This document shows positions 51,701-64,000 of a DNA stretch of 64,000 nt, piece by piece. The notes under the pieces were generated by a model, which ran no database searches, was not told the origin of the DNA, and worked only from the letters and a program-made list of their open reading frames with translations. This DNA is from Liolophura sinensis (taxonomy: Eukaryota; Mollusca; Polyplacophora; Chitonida; Chitonidae), in the NCBI RefSeq assembly GCF_032854445.1, contig NC_088300.1:64640984-64704983 (forward strand), read 5' to 3'. The number at the start of each line of letters is the position of its first letter. Positions within the stretch are counted from its first letter, which is position 1. The translations under genes were made by a program, and so were the position numbers.

Positions 51701-53527
51701 ACGTGTTGAAGTCCATTAAGTAGTTTTCAAAACCTTAGTTAATAAAATTTAAATGTACAGATAAGTTTTAGCAGATTAAGCTTAATATGTGAGGAGAAAA
51801 TTTTATAGTCCAGCCTAGAAAATGACAGTCTTGTATTACAGGGTTTATAGTAAACCAAATACGAGCACCTGTCTTAGGAGATTGTTCTAAACATAGCGGG
51901 GAATGTCCACTTCACCAGCTGTCGGTCACTCAGTGACCATTATTGATCTTCCGTAAATGACAATGGATGTCAAAGCAGGAAGTGGCAAACTCGTCGCCTT
52001 TTCTCCAAGCTCATGAAAACGATAGCATTAGGTGAATAGTAACGTTGCAGGTGTTGATTTTCAACGTAGGCCTCTGGTCGTGGTACATATTGTAGTACGA
52101 CTCACTCGCTGCTGAGTTCACATCTGAAAAGTTTATACCGTTACAGTGGTTTATACCGGAGCTGTTGATACCGTCTAGCACGATTTAACAGTGCAGTACA
52201 TAGTGTTTTAAAACCAGCTTTCCAGGTAGTTAAACCCTTAACATGAAACGATATGGAATAATTCTCATAACCTACAACAACATACTGATACTAATAAAGC
52301 ACCCTAACTTTGTATGAGTACAATTAAAGCACAAATGCAAGACGCGTGTGCAGTATAACATGTCAAAAAGAGACGACAGTTTTTATTTAGTTTTTCATAG
52401 GTCAAGGCAAAATTCTGTTGAAAGCAGACTATAGTGGAGATTTGCAGAGCTATAACTTATGATTACGAATTATCATTCCAGTGGATCGAATGTTATGTCG
52501 GCTTAGACAAATGGTCAGGGTAGTGCATTTGAATCTATAAATTTCACTTGCACAAGCGTCTGTAGTTTTATCTTACACATAGAGTGATTCATACAAACAC
52601 AAGTCCTGTCCATGCATACATCTTGATACTTTCAATTTTTAGTTGGACACTTAGTGTAAGGGTTCATTACTGTTCACTCTGGTGTCAGGATGTTGTGACT
52701 GGCTGAGGTGTCATGTCTGGTGTCTTTCGCTCATCATTCCACTGGGGCAGAACTATAAATATGACCAGCCAGCCTCCTGGAAAGAAACATTGATGTGATA
52801 TGATTAAACTGTTTTTGTAAGCATGTTTTGACGCTATTTTATGACATTAAGATATAGCCGAAAATTTGTTAGGTCAGCCACCAGCCAACATGTTCTCCTG
52901 TTTTCCCCCACCATTCTATCCAAACTCTATCAAAATAACCCGGAATGAATCAGTATGTTAAAGAGCTTCTCCAGTTTGAAGAGAAAATTTTTAAGCACCA
53001 AAATTTTTAAGTGGGCATGTTTAAAGTGTCTTTAGAGAAGAGGAATTTTCTTTCATGTCTGTACAATTTGTCGTACGTGACATGACTCTATGTAGGGTGA
53101 AACAGGCTGATATGAGGTAGGGTAGTTTTTGCCGGTTTGTTTGTAGTTTGTTAAAAGTAGTTGTTTGGTACCGCCATGTTCTGTATGTGTTCTGCATTGG
53201 CGTAACAGCAGACTGTGTTAAACATAACACAAAAAAATCGTTTGTGTATGACTTTCCAAGACATTCAAAGTTGGCTTTGATACACTGTAAATTGGTAAAC
53301 GGAATAAAGATTGCCTACATCCCTGTCTTTTTGCCGTTCTTTTAAAACCCCCAAAATATGGAAATGAAAATGATGGAACTGTTTAAGCCTACAGTAGCAG
53401 ATGTAAGTTTCAGTTTCAGTGACATGGCCATGTAGTGGAGAATGTTAAAAGTTATCTCTAGTAAGACAATATAATTATCAAATTCAACAACAGCTTGTGT
53501 GACGCATGTGTCTCTTTTTGACCACAG
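51701..53527. other. Head-to-head intergenic region before THADA
   Basis: Between the proposed first exon of the minus-strand FERM gene and the first coding exon of plus-strand THADA. Probably contains both promoters and a THADA 5' UTR exon. I could not identify a TATA box or confident exon. 52680-52765 resembles a repeat also present at about 63140-63215. Confidence 0.4.
52680..52765 (+). repeat. Dispersed repeat fragment, copy 1
   Basis: GTCATGTCTGGTGTCTTTCG and the following CATTCCACTGGGGCAG resemble GTTAAGTCTGGTGTCTTTGG and CACTTCAGTGGCAG at about 63157-63200. Family not recognised. Confidence 0.45.
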
Positions 53528-53532
53528 ACAGC

Positions 53533-56500
53533 ATGACTTTAGACAAGATGGCTGAAGTGGCAACTTTCCTCTCCAGTCCAGATTCTCCTTGGTTACAGAG
53601 AACCTTTCCCGATGGCATCTGTCTATTTAAACATCTCCTCTCTGATAAAAGGTAGTTGCCAGATTTCCTTGTTGGTTCCTGTTTTTTTTTTTAATTGTCG
53701 TAAGATGTTTTTATTTCTGTCTCACAATTGTCAGTGCGAATTGTTGAAAACCACGTACGTGTAGCTGCTTGTCCCTGCAAACTTTAAATGACTTCTATCT
53801 TCTGTTAAAATGACAGTATTATTTGGTCTTTATTTATATCTCAATAAATTGGTATATATTTATATTTAAGAAAAAGACTTTCGGTAATGTTCTGTAGTTC
53901 AGAAATGTGCATAAATTTTTTTAAAGTTCCTGCCAAAAGGGAGATAACTTGTAGCCTTACAAAACACATATTTTATGTATACGCTGTTATACATATATAT
54001 ATACTGCCCAATATATGCTTGTACTTATTAAAATCACAAGAGTGGATTAAAAACGAAAGCGTACATGAGACTTTTCATGGTATTCTTTAGAGAGATGATT
54101 TAAATTCTTATATGATACTTGTATACTTTATGTAAAATGAGAATGAAAAAGAAACACCATTTTCATCTGCCATCACCATCAGTCCTTATTACTCATTGAG
54201 GACAGCATTGTTTACTTTTTGTAATATTTTTGTAATTTTTTTATTTTTCAGAGTGAATGCAGATACAGACCCATTAGTTAAGAGGTTGAAAACTGCTCAG
54301 AAATGCTTACACACATACTTGGTGGAATCAGGGGAAATAACTCACAATATTGAGCTGGAAATTCTTGGTGATATTTTAGTCAGCTGTATGTGGTCATGTG
54401 CAGAAAACATTAGACTGGGAAGAGAAATTGAAAAGGTAAATAGTAGAATGTGTCACAATAATGCAGTCTGTCGATTATACATATAAATATGTACATTTAG
54501 ACCTAATGATTTATGTGCTAATAAGCAGGTTAAGCAACATGCGAACGATCGTGGGTTTCCCCCAGGCTCTGCCCATTTTCAACACCCGCATAACAGTGGA
54601 CACTGTTGTATAAGTGAAATATTCTTGAGTACGGCATTAAAACATCAATCAAATAAGTAAATCGTATAATTTATGAACAGAAAAGTTCTATACTTTAACA
54701 GAAAAAATACTGTGCATTTTTTTTTTCTTTTGATAGCTTTTAGAAATGATGCGAAAGAGGTATCCAGAGATAATAAAGCCATTAATTAAGTCTCGTCTGG
54801 AAAGTGGTGTCTTCAAAGTTACTGTTGATTCTAAATCACTTAATAAAGGTACTGTATACTTGTTGGACTTTTTTTTCCAAAGTATGTGGGTTATAAACAT
54901 ATGTATGAAAAGTAATGGTGTTTCCATTATTTTGGAGTTTGGATTTTGTATTGGATATTGTGTTCTTTGAGAATTATTACTATGTGAAGTTTATACATAA
55001 GATGCAAACTATTTTCACAAAATAATTTCCGTTTTATAATGGCATTCTGTAAATATATCGGAAGTAAGTTTCTATAATAATCCCCCTGGTACCAATTTTA
55101 TTTTCAATTTGTTGCAATAATTTTAATTTGTTTTTATTATAACAGTATCATGTGTGTTAGACCAGAGCTCTGGCATTCGAGACATTTGTAAAGGTCAGTT
55201 ATCGGACCTGCTAAACTGTCTACTAACCACACTGACCAGAGTGACTAGAGCTCATGCTGTGGGCAGGTTGACCAAGTCTGACCAGGACTTACTCTATACT
55301 GTGATAAAGGTAAACAACATGACAACAGTGCTAGGATATTTTTTATAGTTGCTAACCATTAGCTGAACCCCACCCAAATACAAGCCATAAATATTATTTG
55401 TTTTGTCATGAGGGATTTCACCTGTGGATCAAAGCATCTTAGAAAATACCAGTTATCAAGAGTTAGGGAAGTAAAGATTACGCCACCCTACCCCCTTAAA
55501 ATCTTAACAATTAGCCAATCACCTTTTCAGATTACAAATTTACATGCTTACTTGAACCTTACAGTATCAGCTTCTCTCTCAGTTTCTTATATTCTGGAAG
55601 ATGCCTAAAGATTCCCATTGTTCCGACCACCTACTCTCTGATGACAGATAGATTCATCACGAAGATGGCAAAACTGCAGTGTTGTGAAACATTAAAAACA
55701 GAAGGCCTTTAACTACATACGCACAGTGATATAGTACTCGATGCTTGCTTTGCCTTACAAAAAAACTTTGATTTTGTCACATATGGCAGAGTTGTCACAT
55801 TTGTTTAAATAAACTTGTATACACCGTTTTCATCGCTTTTTTTAACCAGTCACATGTTTACATCTTAAGATTTGCAAGTGAGTGCATTCAGTTCAAATTT
55901 TGGATTTTTCAGGTGTGTTTACAGGTGTTTCAGTATTATTCCGATGATGTATCACCATGTGTTTGGACAGATGTCTCTCAAGATACCAATGGTGACCTTC
56001 AACTTGCTCTGGAAAACCTTCTGACTGAGATGGTTTACATACTGAGAGCAGAGGTAGCTAGCTTTATGGGATAGATGATAGGATGTATGATAAAGGTGAT
56101 ACATAGTGATTTGATTTCTGTGTTTTGGATTGATTCCAAGCAGCTCCCCTTTTCTGTGTCTTGGCAAGGAGTTATGTGAAGCTGAAGCATAGCACTTTAT
56201 CCAGTCATCACTTGTTGTGACTGCACATGACTGCATGTTGCCATGTGACTGTATCAATCTTTTACAGTTCACAGCACACTCAAGAATTTTGATCAGTGAT
56301 GGCTTTTATTGGTCACTTTTATGGATGGAACCCATAATATTGGTGGAAGACAAGCAATCACAAGGGAACTTTGTGTAAGACCACACAAAGAGAGCTCAGT
56401 CATGCAAGAGCTTCTGAAGAAGCCACCATGGCCTTGAGAGCAATCCAAACCAGGGGCCAGTTGTTTAAAAGTGTATTAAAAGTTACACCAGGATTAAGTT

Positions 56501-59500
56501 TTAATACCATTTTTGCTCTAATACAAAAACCGTTGGACTTTTGTCCAAGCTAAAGTTAAAACCGGGCTTAACTGCTAATACACTCTTGAACAACTGGAAT
56601 GAGTTTAAACACAGGTTTTGGATAACCTACATGTAGCTGTTGAAGCACATAAATCATGTGGCCACCTAAAAAAAGCATGTCTTTATGACAGTTTCAATCA
56701 AGACCTAAATCAAGAAGTCCAGAATATTTTAAATTTATAGTTTTCTCGTTCCAGAGTTTTTCATCAGATTGTGTTCTTCTCACTGGATCAGCTGTTATGT
56801 TCTTGCTGAACACAGCTCCCACCTCAGAAGTCACTGGCTTCAGTTTTTGGACACTACTTCACCAGCTAGGTAATAATAACTGCAAAGTACAGTATTATGA
56901 CATCACTGCTGAAACATGCTGTGCACTGTGGCATTGGAAATGGGGTAGAAATCATCAGTGCCGTATGACAGGTGACTTACTTTGTCTGGTAAATATTACT
57001 ATGGTGCATAGTTACATTCCATGTTGTCCAGCAAAAAGTTGATGTCTTTTTCCTTCCAGATTTAACATACATACATGTATACAGAGTGTAATACAAGGGA
57101 AATGTGGGTAATAAGTATTACCAATGCTGCATGTAAGAATCAGAATGGAATCATATTCTTGTCAAAATTATGTTTTGTCTACCTTGTACAGTAGAATTCA
57201 ATTAATACATTTATGCCACTATCCATGAACTTGCCCACAGTCACATGAGTCAGAAATTCTTGAGTGCTAATCAAATAAATAAATTAATACTTTCACTGTT
57301 TGATTTATGTTTTGATTGATTTATATATTTCAGACAGCAAGGATGAAATACATATAGGACATCTGATACTACAGAATAAAGACACAGGGTTTTTTCAGTC
57401 CAATACAAAGGAGACCTCATGTGACTCACTCTATAGATTAGGACATCTGTCCTTGCTGAGGGGTTTTGTAACTTCTGCAGAAACAGCAACTTTACTCAGC
57501 CACAATTCTGGTTACCTTGACCACGGTGATGAAGTTATCAAGGGAGATAACTACAATTTGGTCAGACTGTTCCAGCCAATCCTCCACTTTTGTAAGGGAC
57601 CAGTCAATCTGCAGTACTTGGCTTTTCAGGCTTTATCAAAGTGGTACAAAAAGGTTCTGCAGATTATCAACAAAGGTGATTCAAATTTTACCGTTTTAGA
57701 AAACTTGTATAATTCCAGTGTCTTATCCTTGACATGGGATTTGATTCAACTGAACTGCGATAGCCCAGTGGACAATGTGGCAGAATTCTGTGTGGAAATT
57801 TGCTCGATGCTGCTGGAGCTAGAACAGCTGGTAAAGAGTAAGAAAGGAAACGTAACTAAGGGAGGAGCTATGGCTAAGGAATTGACAGATGTCATTCTGG
57901 ATCATGTAGTCAGCACATCATGGACTGTCAAGAGTAGATATAAATTGCTGAAGGTTGTCCTGTCCTTTGTAAGCTTCTCAAAGGTAAATTTTGCGCTATA
58001 TTTTGGTCTTTTTGGTGTTTTATCCTTTTATTTATTTTGTCTGTGATTGTGATAACATCATTTGGATTAAGTCTAAACGTTTGTAGTCAAATTATAGATC
58101 GATTCAAACTTCAGAACGCAAAAGGGTTTACGTTTTACTATGATAAACACATACATAGAGAGGAGTATGCCACACTCACGCTATATGATTCCCCATTAAC
58201 ATGTACACACACTGATTGCTGCATGCAGGCATGTAAACGGCAGATATTGCATTTCTACTTACAGTTACGATGCATCCTTGTAGGAAATTTTACAATGAAA
58301 TGACTGAACAGATCAAACAATTTATTTTATTTATTTATTTGATTGGTGTTTTACGCCGTACTCAAGAATATTTCACTTATATGACGGCAGCCAGCATCAT
58401 GGTGAGAAGAAACCGAGCAGAGCCCCGGGGAAACCCACGACCATCTGCAGGTTGCTGCCAGACCTTCCCACGTACGTCCGGATAGGAAACCAGCATGAGC
58501 TGGACTTGAACTCACAGCGACCGCATTGGGTGGAGGCTCCTGGGTCATTACGCTGTGCTAGCAGGCTAACCGACTGAGCCATGGAGGCCCACCAGATCAA
58601 ACAAAAGTGTCATAACTCCTACATCTGTATGTCATACTTCTGTCTATTTATATACTTGTTGTATCATTTAAATTACTCATGAAAGTACACGTGAATTCAG
58701 AAAAGCTTCTGATGTTCACACATTTCACATTTAACTTCAGATAGAGGAGTTGTACTCTGATCTAGCTACTCACCTACTGCAGTGTTTATCTACCAGTACC
58801 TTGGCTGTCTCTGCTACTGATGTCTACAGGGCCTGCCTTATTCAGATCAGGTCAGTCTGTGTCATGTATGGTTTTATTTGAATGGCATTTTAGCCAAACA
58901 AAATATCTACGACAGCAGGCCCAAATACAAGGACATTTTGACACCCTTAAGGAATAGGTTTAGCTAGAGGGGTGTCTCAGTGTGTTTGAGATGCCCTATT
59001 TTCACAAAATTAACATGGGAGTAACATGGGACATGAATGAAAAGGCCTGATTTCAGATTCTGGAGTGCCCAAAATACAGGATACCTTAAAAAAAAAATTA
59101 TGGGGAATATGGCTTGATAAAGTTAACATGTGTATGATTGAAAAACGTTCTTTTGATTTATTTGTACTTTGTACTGGTTTATAAGTAATTTTGACATTAA
59201 CATTTGGTTTATAAGGCATTGATTTTCTGGTTTCTTAATACCTGACATTATTTTAGTCCAAATTAGCCTTTTGAATTAGTGCCCAAATTAGTTTCCAAAT
59301 TAGGAAGCTATATTTGGCAGAAGACAGTGGTCTGATTTTTAGGTACAGATAGAAAACTGGAGCACAGTTATTGACCGTAAAAACCTCTATGGTTAAATTG
59401 ACAGTTGAGTAAATCTTATCAGACTTCAGATAAAAGTGCTTTGCACAGAAATAAGGAGTTACATGTAGTTTGAAGAATGCAGCAATTTTATGGGCGTGCT

Positions 59501-62500
59501 TTGGGAGTATTTTTTCAGACTTTTGCATCATTTTCTTTCTATGCATAAGACTGCCTCTGACATGGATGGGACAATTCCAAAGGTTAACATGCTTGTCATA
59601 TTTTGTGCATCTGTGACCTTGTTGAAATCAAGCGATTTTGAGGTTTGTAACTTAATAAACGAATTTGAAGCTCTTTGTTGTCTCAAGCTGGATGAGGTAA
59701 TTTGTTACGATTCATATTATGTAGAGGCAACCAATTTGTACTTGTGATTAGATCTGGTGCAGGTGACATTGGAGCTACATGGACATCTCAGTGGTGGAAC
59801 TTCATGGAACAGGCTGTGACCTCTGACCTCAGGTAAAAATTAAAAATTACTTGTCATTTTCTCTGTGTTCCAACTGTATCGCATATATTTTAACACTCAA
59901 GCAGGTGTATTTAGTTAAATTTATATGCAATACCTTCAGAAATTTCATGTTTGTGTCATTGTTTATCTTTGTTGTTTCACACTGAAAAATAAATAAAAGA
60001 AATAAAGCTACTGCGCGCAGTTTGAGATAAGTCCATTATGCTTTATAAAAAGTCAAAATATGTAGGCCTATCGTGACACCATGCAAAAAAACTTGAACAT
60101 GAAGATAATCTCTACCTGATCAAAGAGCTGATTTATTTTCGTACATGACAAAAATGGTCTAAAAATGTGGTAATTAAAACAAAGAATAGCCAGTTACCTT
60201 GCAATACATTGAGTATGTTCATGCAGGCCACATTCCTTTCCTCTGCTACCCACTTTGCTGAGTAGTTATGCAGTTCAGATCAGTGATAGGAAGGGGGGAC
60301 AAATCCGCGTGGCTATAAAAAAATCGCTTACACCGGTACCAAAAGTGCAGGCTAAATCCACTGCACAACTGATCAATAACACATTTGCTAACTTGAATAT
60401 TGCTTTTTCTTTTTCAGCCTGTTAAGACAGAATGCTATGGTTTACCTTGTGCCAACAACCCTGAAAGCCTTACCAGATCTTTCAGAGTGCATCTTGACAC
60501 ATATAACAACCTGCTTGGAGAATTGTCTCAATGTTGAACACAGAAATAGAGTTCTCCTAGCATGGGTGTCAGTGGCTAAGGTTATCCGATCTTTGATCAG
60601 CGGGTTTAAGGTGGTGAGTTTCTTGTTTCATCATAGTAGGTTATTTACAAGTATAAAATAAAGCCATTTGCTGTGACTCTAATACAGGATGCAATTCCAC
60701 AAGGCAAATTCAGAATGGAGTCAAAATTTAAAACATTGCCACAATGTTAAGTTTTTGGTACTGGTACTAGAAGTTGAAATTTGGACACAATTGTCTTAAG
60801 ATTTGTGAGGTCGTCAAAATTTCAAAAATCGGTGCATTATAACATCATTGTGATGTCCTTAGTGACATTGTTACTTTACTGCACAGTGGGGGAAATCAGT
60901 GCATTATAACATCATTGTGACGCCCTTTGTGGTGTGACATTGTTACTTTTATGGCACAGTGGGGAAAATCGGCCCATTATAACATCATTGTGACACCCTT
61001 AGTGGTGTGACATTGTTACCTTTATGGCACAGTGGGGAAAATTTGTGCATTATAACATCATTGTGATGTCCTTAGTGACATTGTTACTTTACTGCACAGT
61101 GGAGAAAATCGGCCCATTATAACATCATTGTGATGTCCTTAGTACTTTGACATTGTTACTTTACTGCACAGTGGGGAAAATTAGTGCATTATAACTTTGG
61201 TGGGTATATGAAATAATTAATATCATCCATGCAAGATTACTTTAATCACATGTCTTGCCTGGCTAGTCCAGTAAAATAAATATTTCAGAAGTTGTCCTTT
61301 GTGGATAGTTTTCATTATCTATCTGTCTTTTATCTACCAGCCAATGGTAAAATTCACCGATTTTTCCCACTGTACGATAGAATGACGACATAATGCCTCA
61401 AAGGGATCTGACCATGATATTGTAAAGGGAAGGGTTTTGAATCTTAATATATTATAATATATTTATTAAGTTTGATTATTTTGGTATTTCAGCCAGAAGA
61501 AACCCTGTCAGAAGCTGCATTTCATTCTAATGATGATGTGAGATCTGCTGCCTTTGGAATTCTCTGTACAACACTGAAAACTGCAGGTATGAACCACCAT
61601 TGTTTACGCTTTTCAGGCACCCTTTCTGGTAGAGCAACTCATCTCTTTTACTTGGAGAAAGGCCTTAAGGAGGTGCATTCAATATCGATAAAGTTTTGAC
61701 CCGTGGCATTGGATGTGGATATCCAGTTGTGGTTGGATTGGCTGGAAATTTCTGTGGGGGAGTGTCAAGTCTTGACCTCTTGAATCATTTTAGGTAAAAT
61801 AGTGCTACTGTATCATGTGACCTGTCTAAAATGTTAGACAATTATTTTTTGACCACATGTACATGTACTACAACATAGGAATGTGAAAAAGGTTTCACAA
61901 AATGGTATTTAGAGTAGACAAATGATGAAGAAAATAGAGGAGCTGAACATTTTTGAACAAATGAAGTTTCCAGAGGGAAAAAGGTGTAAGTTGTAACTCT
62001 GGAATACTGTGTAAATTAATGTCAGAGGCTGCCTAACATTTGTGACAAGTCACATGATACAGTAGGACTATTTTGTATCTTTTATAGTGACAAAGAGTTT
62101 GAACTTTAAACTCCCCAACTTTGTAGATCCTTCATCTTTTCTTCCAACCATAACTTGAGTAACGTCCATTTAGTGAAATATTTTGTCACATGACGTATAT
62201 GTAAAAAGGTTAGTCAAGAAACTGAAAATAGAATATTCTTTAGCAAGACATAGATTGCTTGTCAGATAAATGAAAGTATCAGCTAAGATGGATATTACAA
62301 ATGTGTCAATAGATGTACTTCATCTTCTTAATTCTCTACCAAATTCATTTCCTCTGACAGAGCCATTATCTTTGTGGGAGGACTTGTTTCTAAGGAAGAC
62401 GTTGCCTCTCAACCTGAATGTTGACTCAGCTGCCTTCAGGCAAAGACTCATGGGAGATGTCAAGAAATTAGCCATTCGTTGTCGCGATAGTGGATTAGCT

Positions 62501-64000
62501 CTGGTGAAATCTGCTCATAAAAACAAAGACTCACTTAGTAAGTATTCACATTTTTCTTAGACATTTTTGAATTTAAGATATTCTACTGGGCTTTATCATT
62601 ATTGGCTTTTTTAAATTTCTTTCCCACTTCTGCAAGTTCTGCAATAATTATTGTACATAAAAATTTGTTGAACAAACTGCAGATGTTTGCTATAAAATAA
62701 GTAAATGTTATCATTGTTTCTAGAGGAAAGTTAACCAATTTTACCAAAATGATATTCACATTTGAGTTGGATCTACATGTATCTCTTTTCCAGCGGCAAC
62801 TGTAGACTTTGTTGATTGGCTGTTAGAACTTTGCATGACAAATCTCCATCCAGGTGTGTCGTTCCAAAGAAGAAAGACCTGCCTGGAGATTTTCCAGGTT
62901 CTGCTACAAATTTTCAAAGGATTCCATGAAAGTAAACACAAGAAGGGGCAGGATCAAGGTGATGTCAATTTGAAGTGTCTGTCTGCTAATATTACGAAAA
63001 ATTGTTACAGATAATTCTAACATAACACGCAAAACAATGTCAGACCTGGGTTGGGTCTTAAGATTAAAAATTTCCCTTGGTGCATGGCACTGAGACTTCA
63101 GGGCAAGGAAACAGGACTGGTTTGCCCGGTGTCAATAAAACATTACTGGTTTGGGTGTTAAGTCTGGTGTCTTTGGCATGACACTTCAGTGGCAGTAGGA
63201 TTTTTGTGATAGCACTCGTCACTCCACATTGTGAATTTAAAAAATTTTAAAGCTTTAAAGTAGCAATAATGGAAGTTTAAAAGTGAAATCTCTTCAACTT
63301 ATTCAACTTATTTCAACAAACCACTAGCTGATTATTTTTCTTCCAGAAAATATGAACAGATTCATGTTGTTTTGTAAGGAAATGGAGAAAATGGATTTTT
63401 GTTGCACAGCCAACTGGCTGTGTATTCTACACTGTGTTGTGGATGGCACAGATGAGGCAAGTACTCTGCAAATCTCTCAACAGTGATGTTGTTCACGCCA
63501 GAGAATGTTTCCACATTGTTTCTTAAAAGTAATATCTTTCTGTGACATTAGAAGACAAACTTTGCACACTCTACAAGAGACAGTAACAGACTCAGACATA
63601 AAAGTCTTGTCAGCTCGCACTGTGAAAAATAAAGTAAGTAATTGAAATAAAACATTAATATCATACATTCTTTGAATATTGTGTTAATTTCTGAAATAGT
63701 CACCTCCTGCTTATGAGTATTTCACCTATTTCACAGCTGACACAATTATGGGTGAAGGGCAGATATGTCGTCATGTGTTCTTTGTACGTTTATTTTGTCA
63801 TCTTTCATTGCACAGGTTCAAAATCTGGCCAACACTATCCTGATGAAGTATTTTCCGCCTTCCTTGCTGGAGGACAGCCGTGCTGCATTAACAACAGAGG
63901 GAGCTGTGTGTCAGATTTTATCCCATGGTTTGCAACTCTGTAACACAGCCTGGTCTCCCAACAACAACAGTGGGTCTTTACTCTGTCAGTATGTCTGGAA
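53533..64000 (+). CDS. THADA: THADA (Trm732-like), N-terminal part, 16 coding exons
   Basis: Large HEAT/armadillo-like protein; the family partners with the FTSJ1/Trm7 methyltransferase for tRNA 2'-O-methylation at position 32. Exons: 53533-53651, 54252-54435, 54737-54848, 55146-55309, 55913-56053, 56755-56869, 57334-57983, 58741-58850, 59752-59832, 60418-60613, 61493-61586, 62361-62537, 62794-62958, 63347 to about 63456, about 63552-63633, 63816 to the edge; roughly 890 codons. Phases agree except at the junction 63456/63552, which I could not resolve. Similarity is clearest at ALSKWYKKVLQ, WTSQWWNFMEQ...NAMVYLVPTTL (human SWIDQWHETW...DYYLPKLL) and DWLLELCMTNLHPG. The start is ATG 53533 or 53548, just after acceptor CCACAG; an upstream non-coding exon is likely. 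Introns carry SINEs, a MITE and a tandem array. Confidence 0.88.
54541..54662 (+). mobile_element. SINE 3' part in a THADA intron
   Basis: GCGAACGATCGTGGGTTTCC through ATATTCTTGAGTACGGCATT to AATCAAATAAGTAAAT. Same strand as THADA, between the exons ending 54435 and starting 54737. Head missing. Confidence 0.88.
56451..56598. mobile_element. Foldback MITE-like element, copy 2
   Basis: About 148 bp. Left end CCAGTTGTTTAAAAGTGTAT and right end ATACACTCTTGAACAACTGG pair with two mismatches in 20. Shares ends and internal GGGCTTAAC block with the copy at 36898-37025. In a THADA intron. Confidence 0.88.
57247..57292 (+). mobile_element. SINE tail fragment
   Basis: GAAATTCTTGAGTGCTAATC followed by AAATAAATAAATTAAT matches the end of the main SINE family. 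Confidence 0.5.
58309..58604 (-). mobile_element. SINE, full length, with 12 bp target-site duplication
   Basis: CAGATCAAACAA at 58309-58320 and 58593-58604 flank it. On the minus strand: GGGCCTCCATGGCTCAGTCG head, B-box-like GAGTTCAAGTCC, then ATATTCTTGAGTACGGCGTA and an (AAAT)n end at 58321-58340. Antisense to THADA, between the exons ending 57983 and starting 58741. The cleanest copy in the window. Confidence 0.96.
60830..61200. repeat. THADA: Tandem array, alternating 67 and 73 bp units
   Basis: CATTATAACATCATTGTGAT recurs at 60835, 60902, 60975, 61048 and 61115, with a last partial unit at 61187. The 73 bp form carries GGTGTGACATTGTTAC where the 67 bp form has GTGACATTGTTAC. In the THADA intron before the exon at 61493. 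Confidence 0.93.
63140..63215 (+). repeat. Dispersed repeat fragment, copy 2
   Basis: Partner of the segment at 52680-52765. Lies in the THADA intron before the exon at 63347. Confidence 0.45.

Overview
The window is animal nuclear DNA. It has intron-rich genes with GT-AG splice sites, AT-rich introns and intergenic DNA, minisatellites and several copies of a tRNA-derived SINE. The SINE type (tRNA-like head, then a tail reading roughly ATTCTTGAGTACGGCGTAAAACA and an (AAAT)n end) looks like those common in molluscs and other lophotrochozoans. That placement is an inference from repeat style, and the species is not named.

Four conserved protein genes were reconstructed exon by exon. Every junction listed keeps the reading frame and family similarity, except one near the right edge. 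From left to right: (1) 248-4851, minus, the 5' five coding exons of kynurenine 3-monooxygenase (KMO), continuing off the left edge. (2) 12356-22325, minus, a complete eight-exon phosphotriesterase-related gene (PTER, 351 aa). (3) 29566-41813, minus, a complete 12-coding-exon FERM gene of the Expanded/FRMD6 (Hippo pathway) family, 1284 aa, with a non-coding first exon probably near 51.5 kb. (4) 53533-64000, plus, the N-terminal two-fifths or so of THADA, running off the right edge. The FERM gene and THADA are head to head, about 2 kb apart.

Mobile and repeated DNA fills the rest. The last PTER intron carries a decayed, antisense Ty3/gypsy-type retrotransposon with gag zinc knuckle, protease, RT C-terminus/RNase H, integrase and a separate downstream two-zinc-finger ORF. 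A 2 kb imperfect inverted repeat (5510-7470), a perfect 27 bp hairpin (8648-8706), two copies of a short foldback element (36.9 kb and 56.5 kb), SINEs with clear target-site duplications (35.4 kb, 58.3 kb) and seven or more tandem arrays were read directly from the sequence.

The four genes have unrelated roles: tryptophan catabolism, an amidohydrolase-fold hydrolase, growth control and tRNA modification. Nothing suggests they act together. The points most worth following up are a conserved TSGIVS degron-like motif with no PPxY motif in the Expanded-type protein, a SINE 16 bp inside the intron after a FERM exon whose frame stays open through the SINE, a GC-AG intron in KMO, and the zinc-finger ORF of the retroelement. 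No novel defence-like or biosynthetic system was seen.
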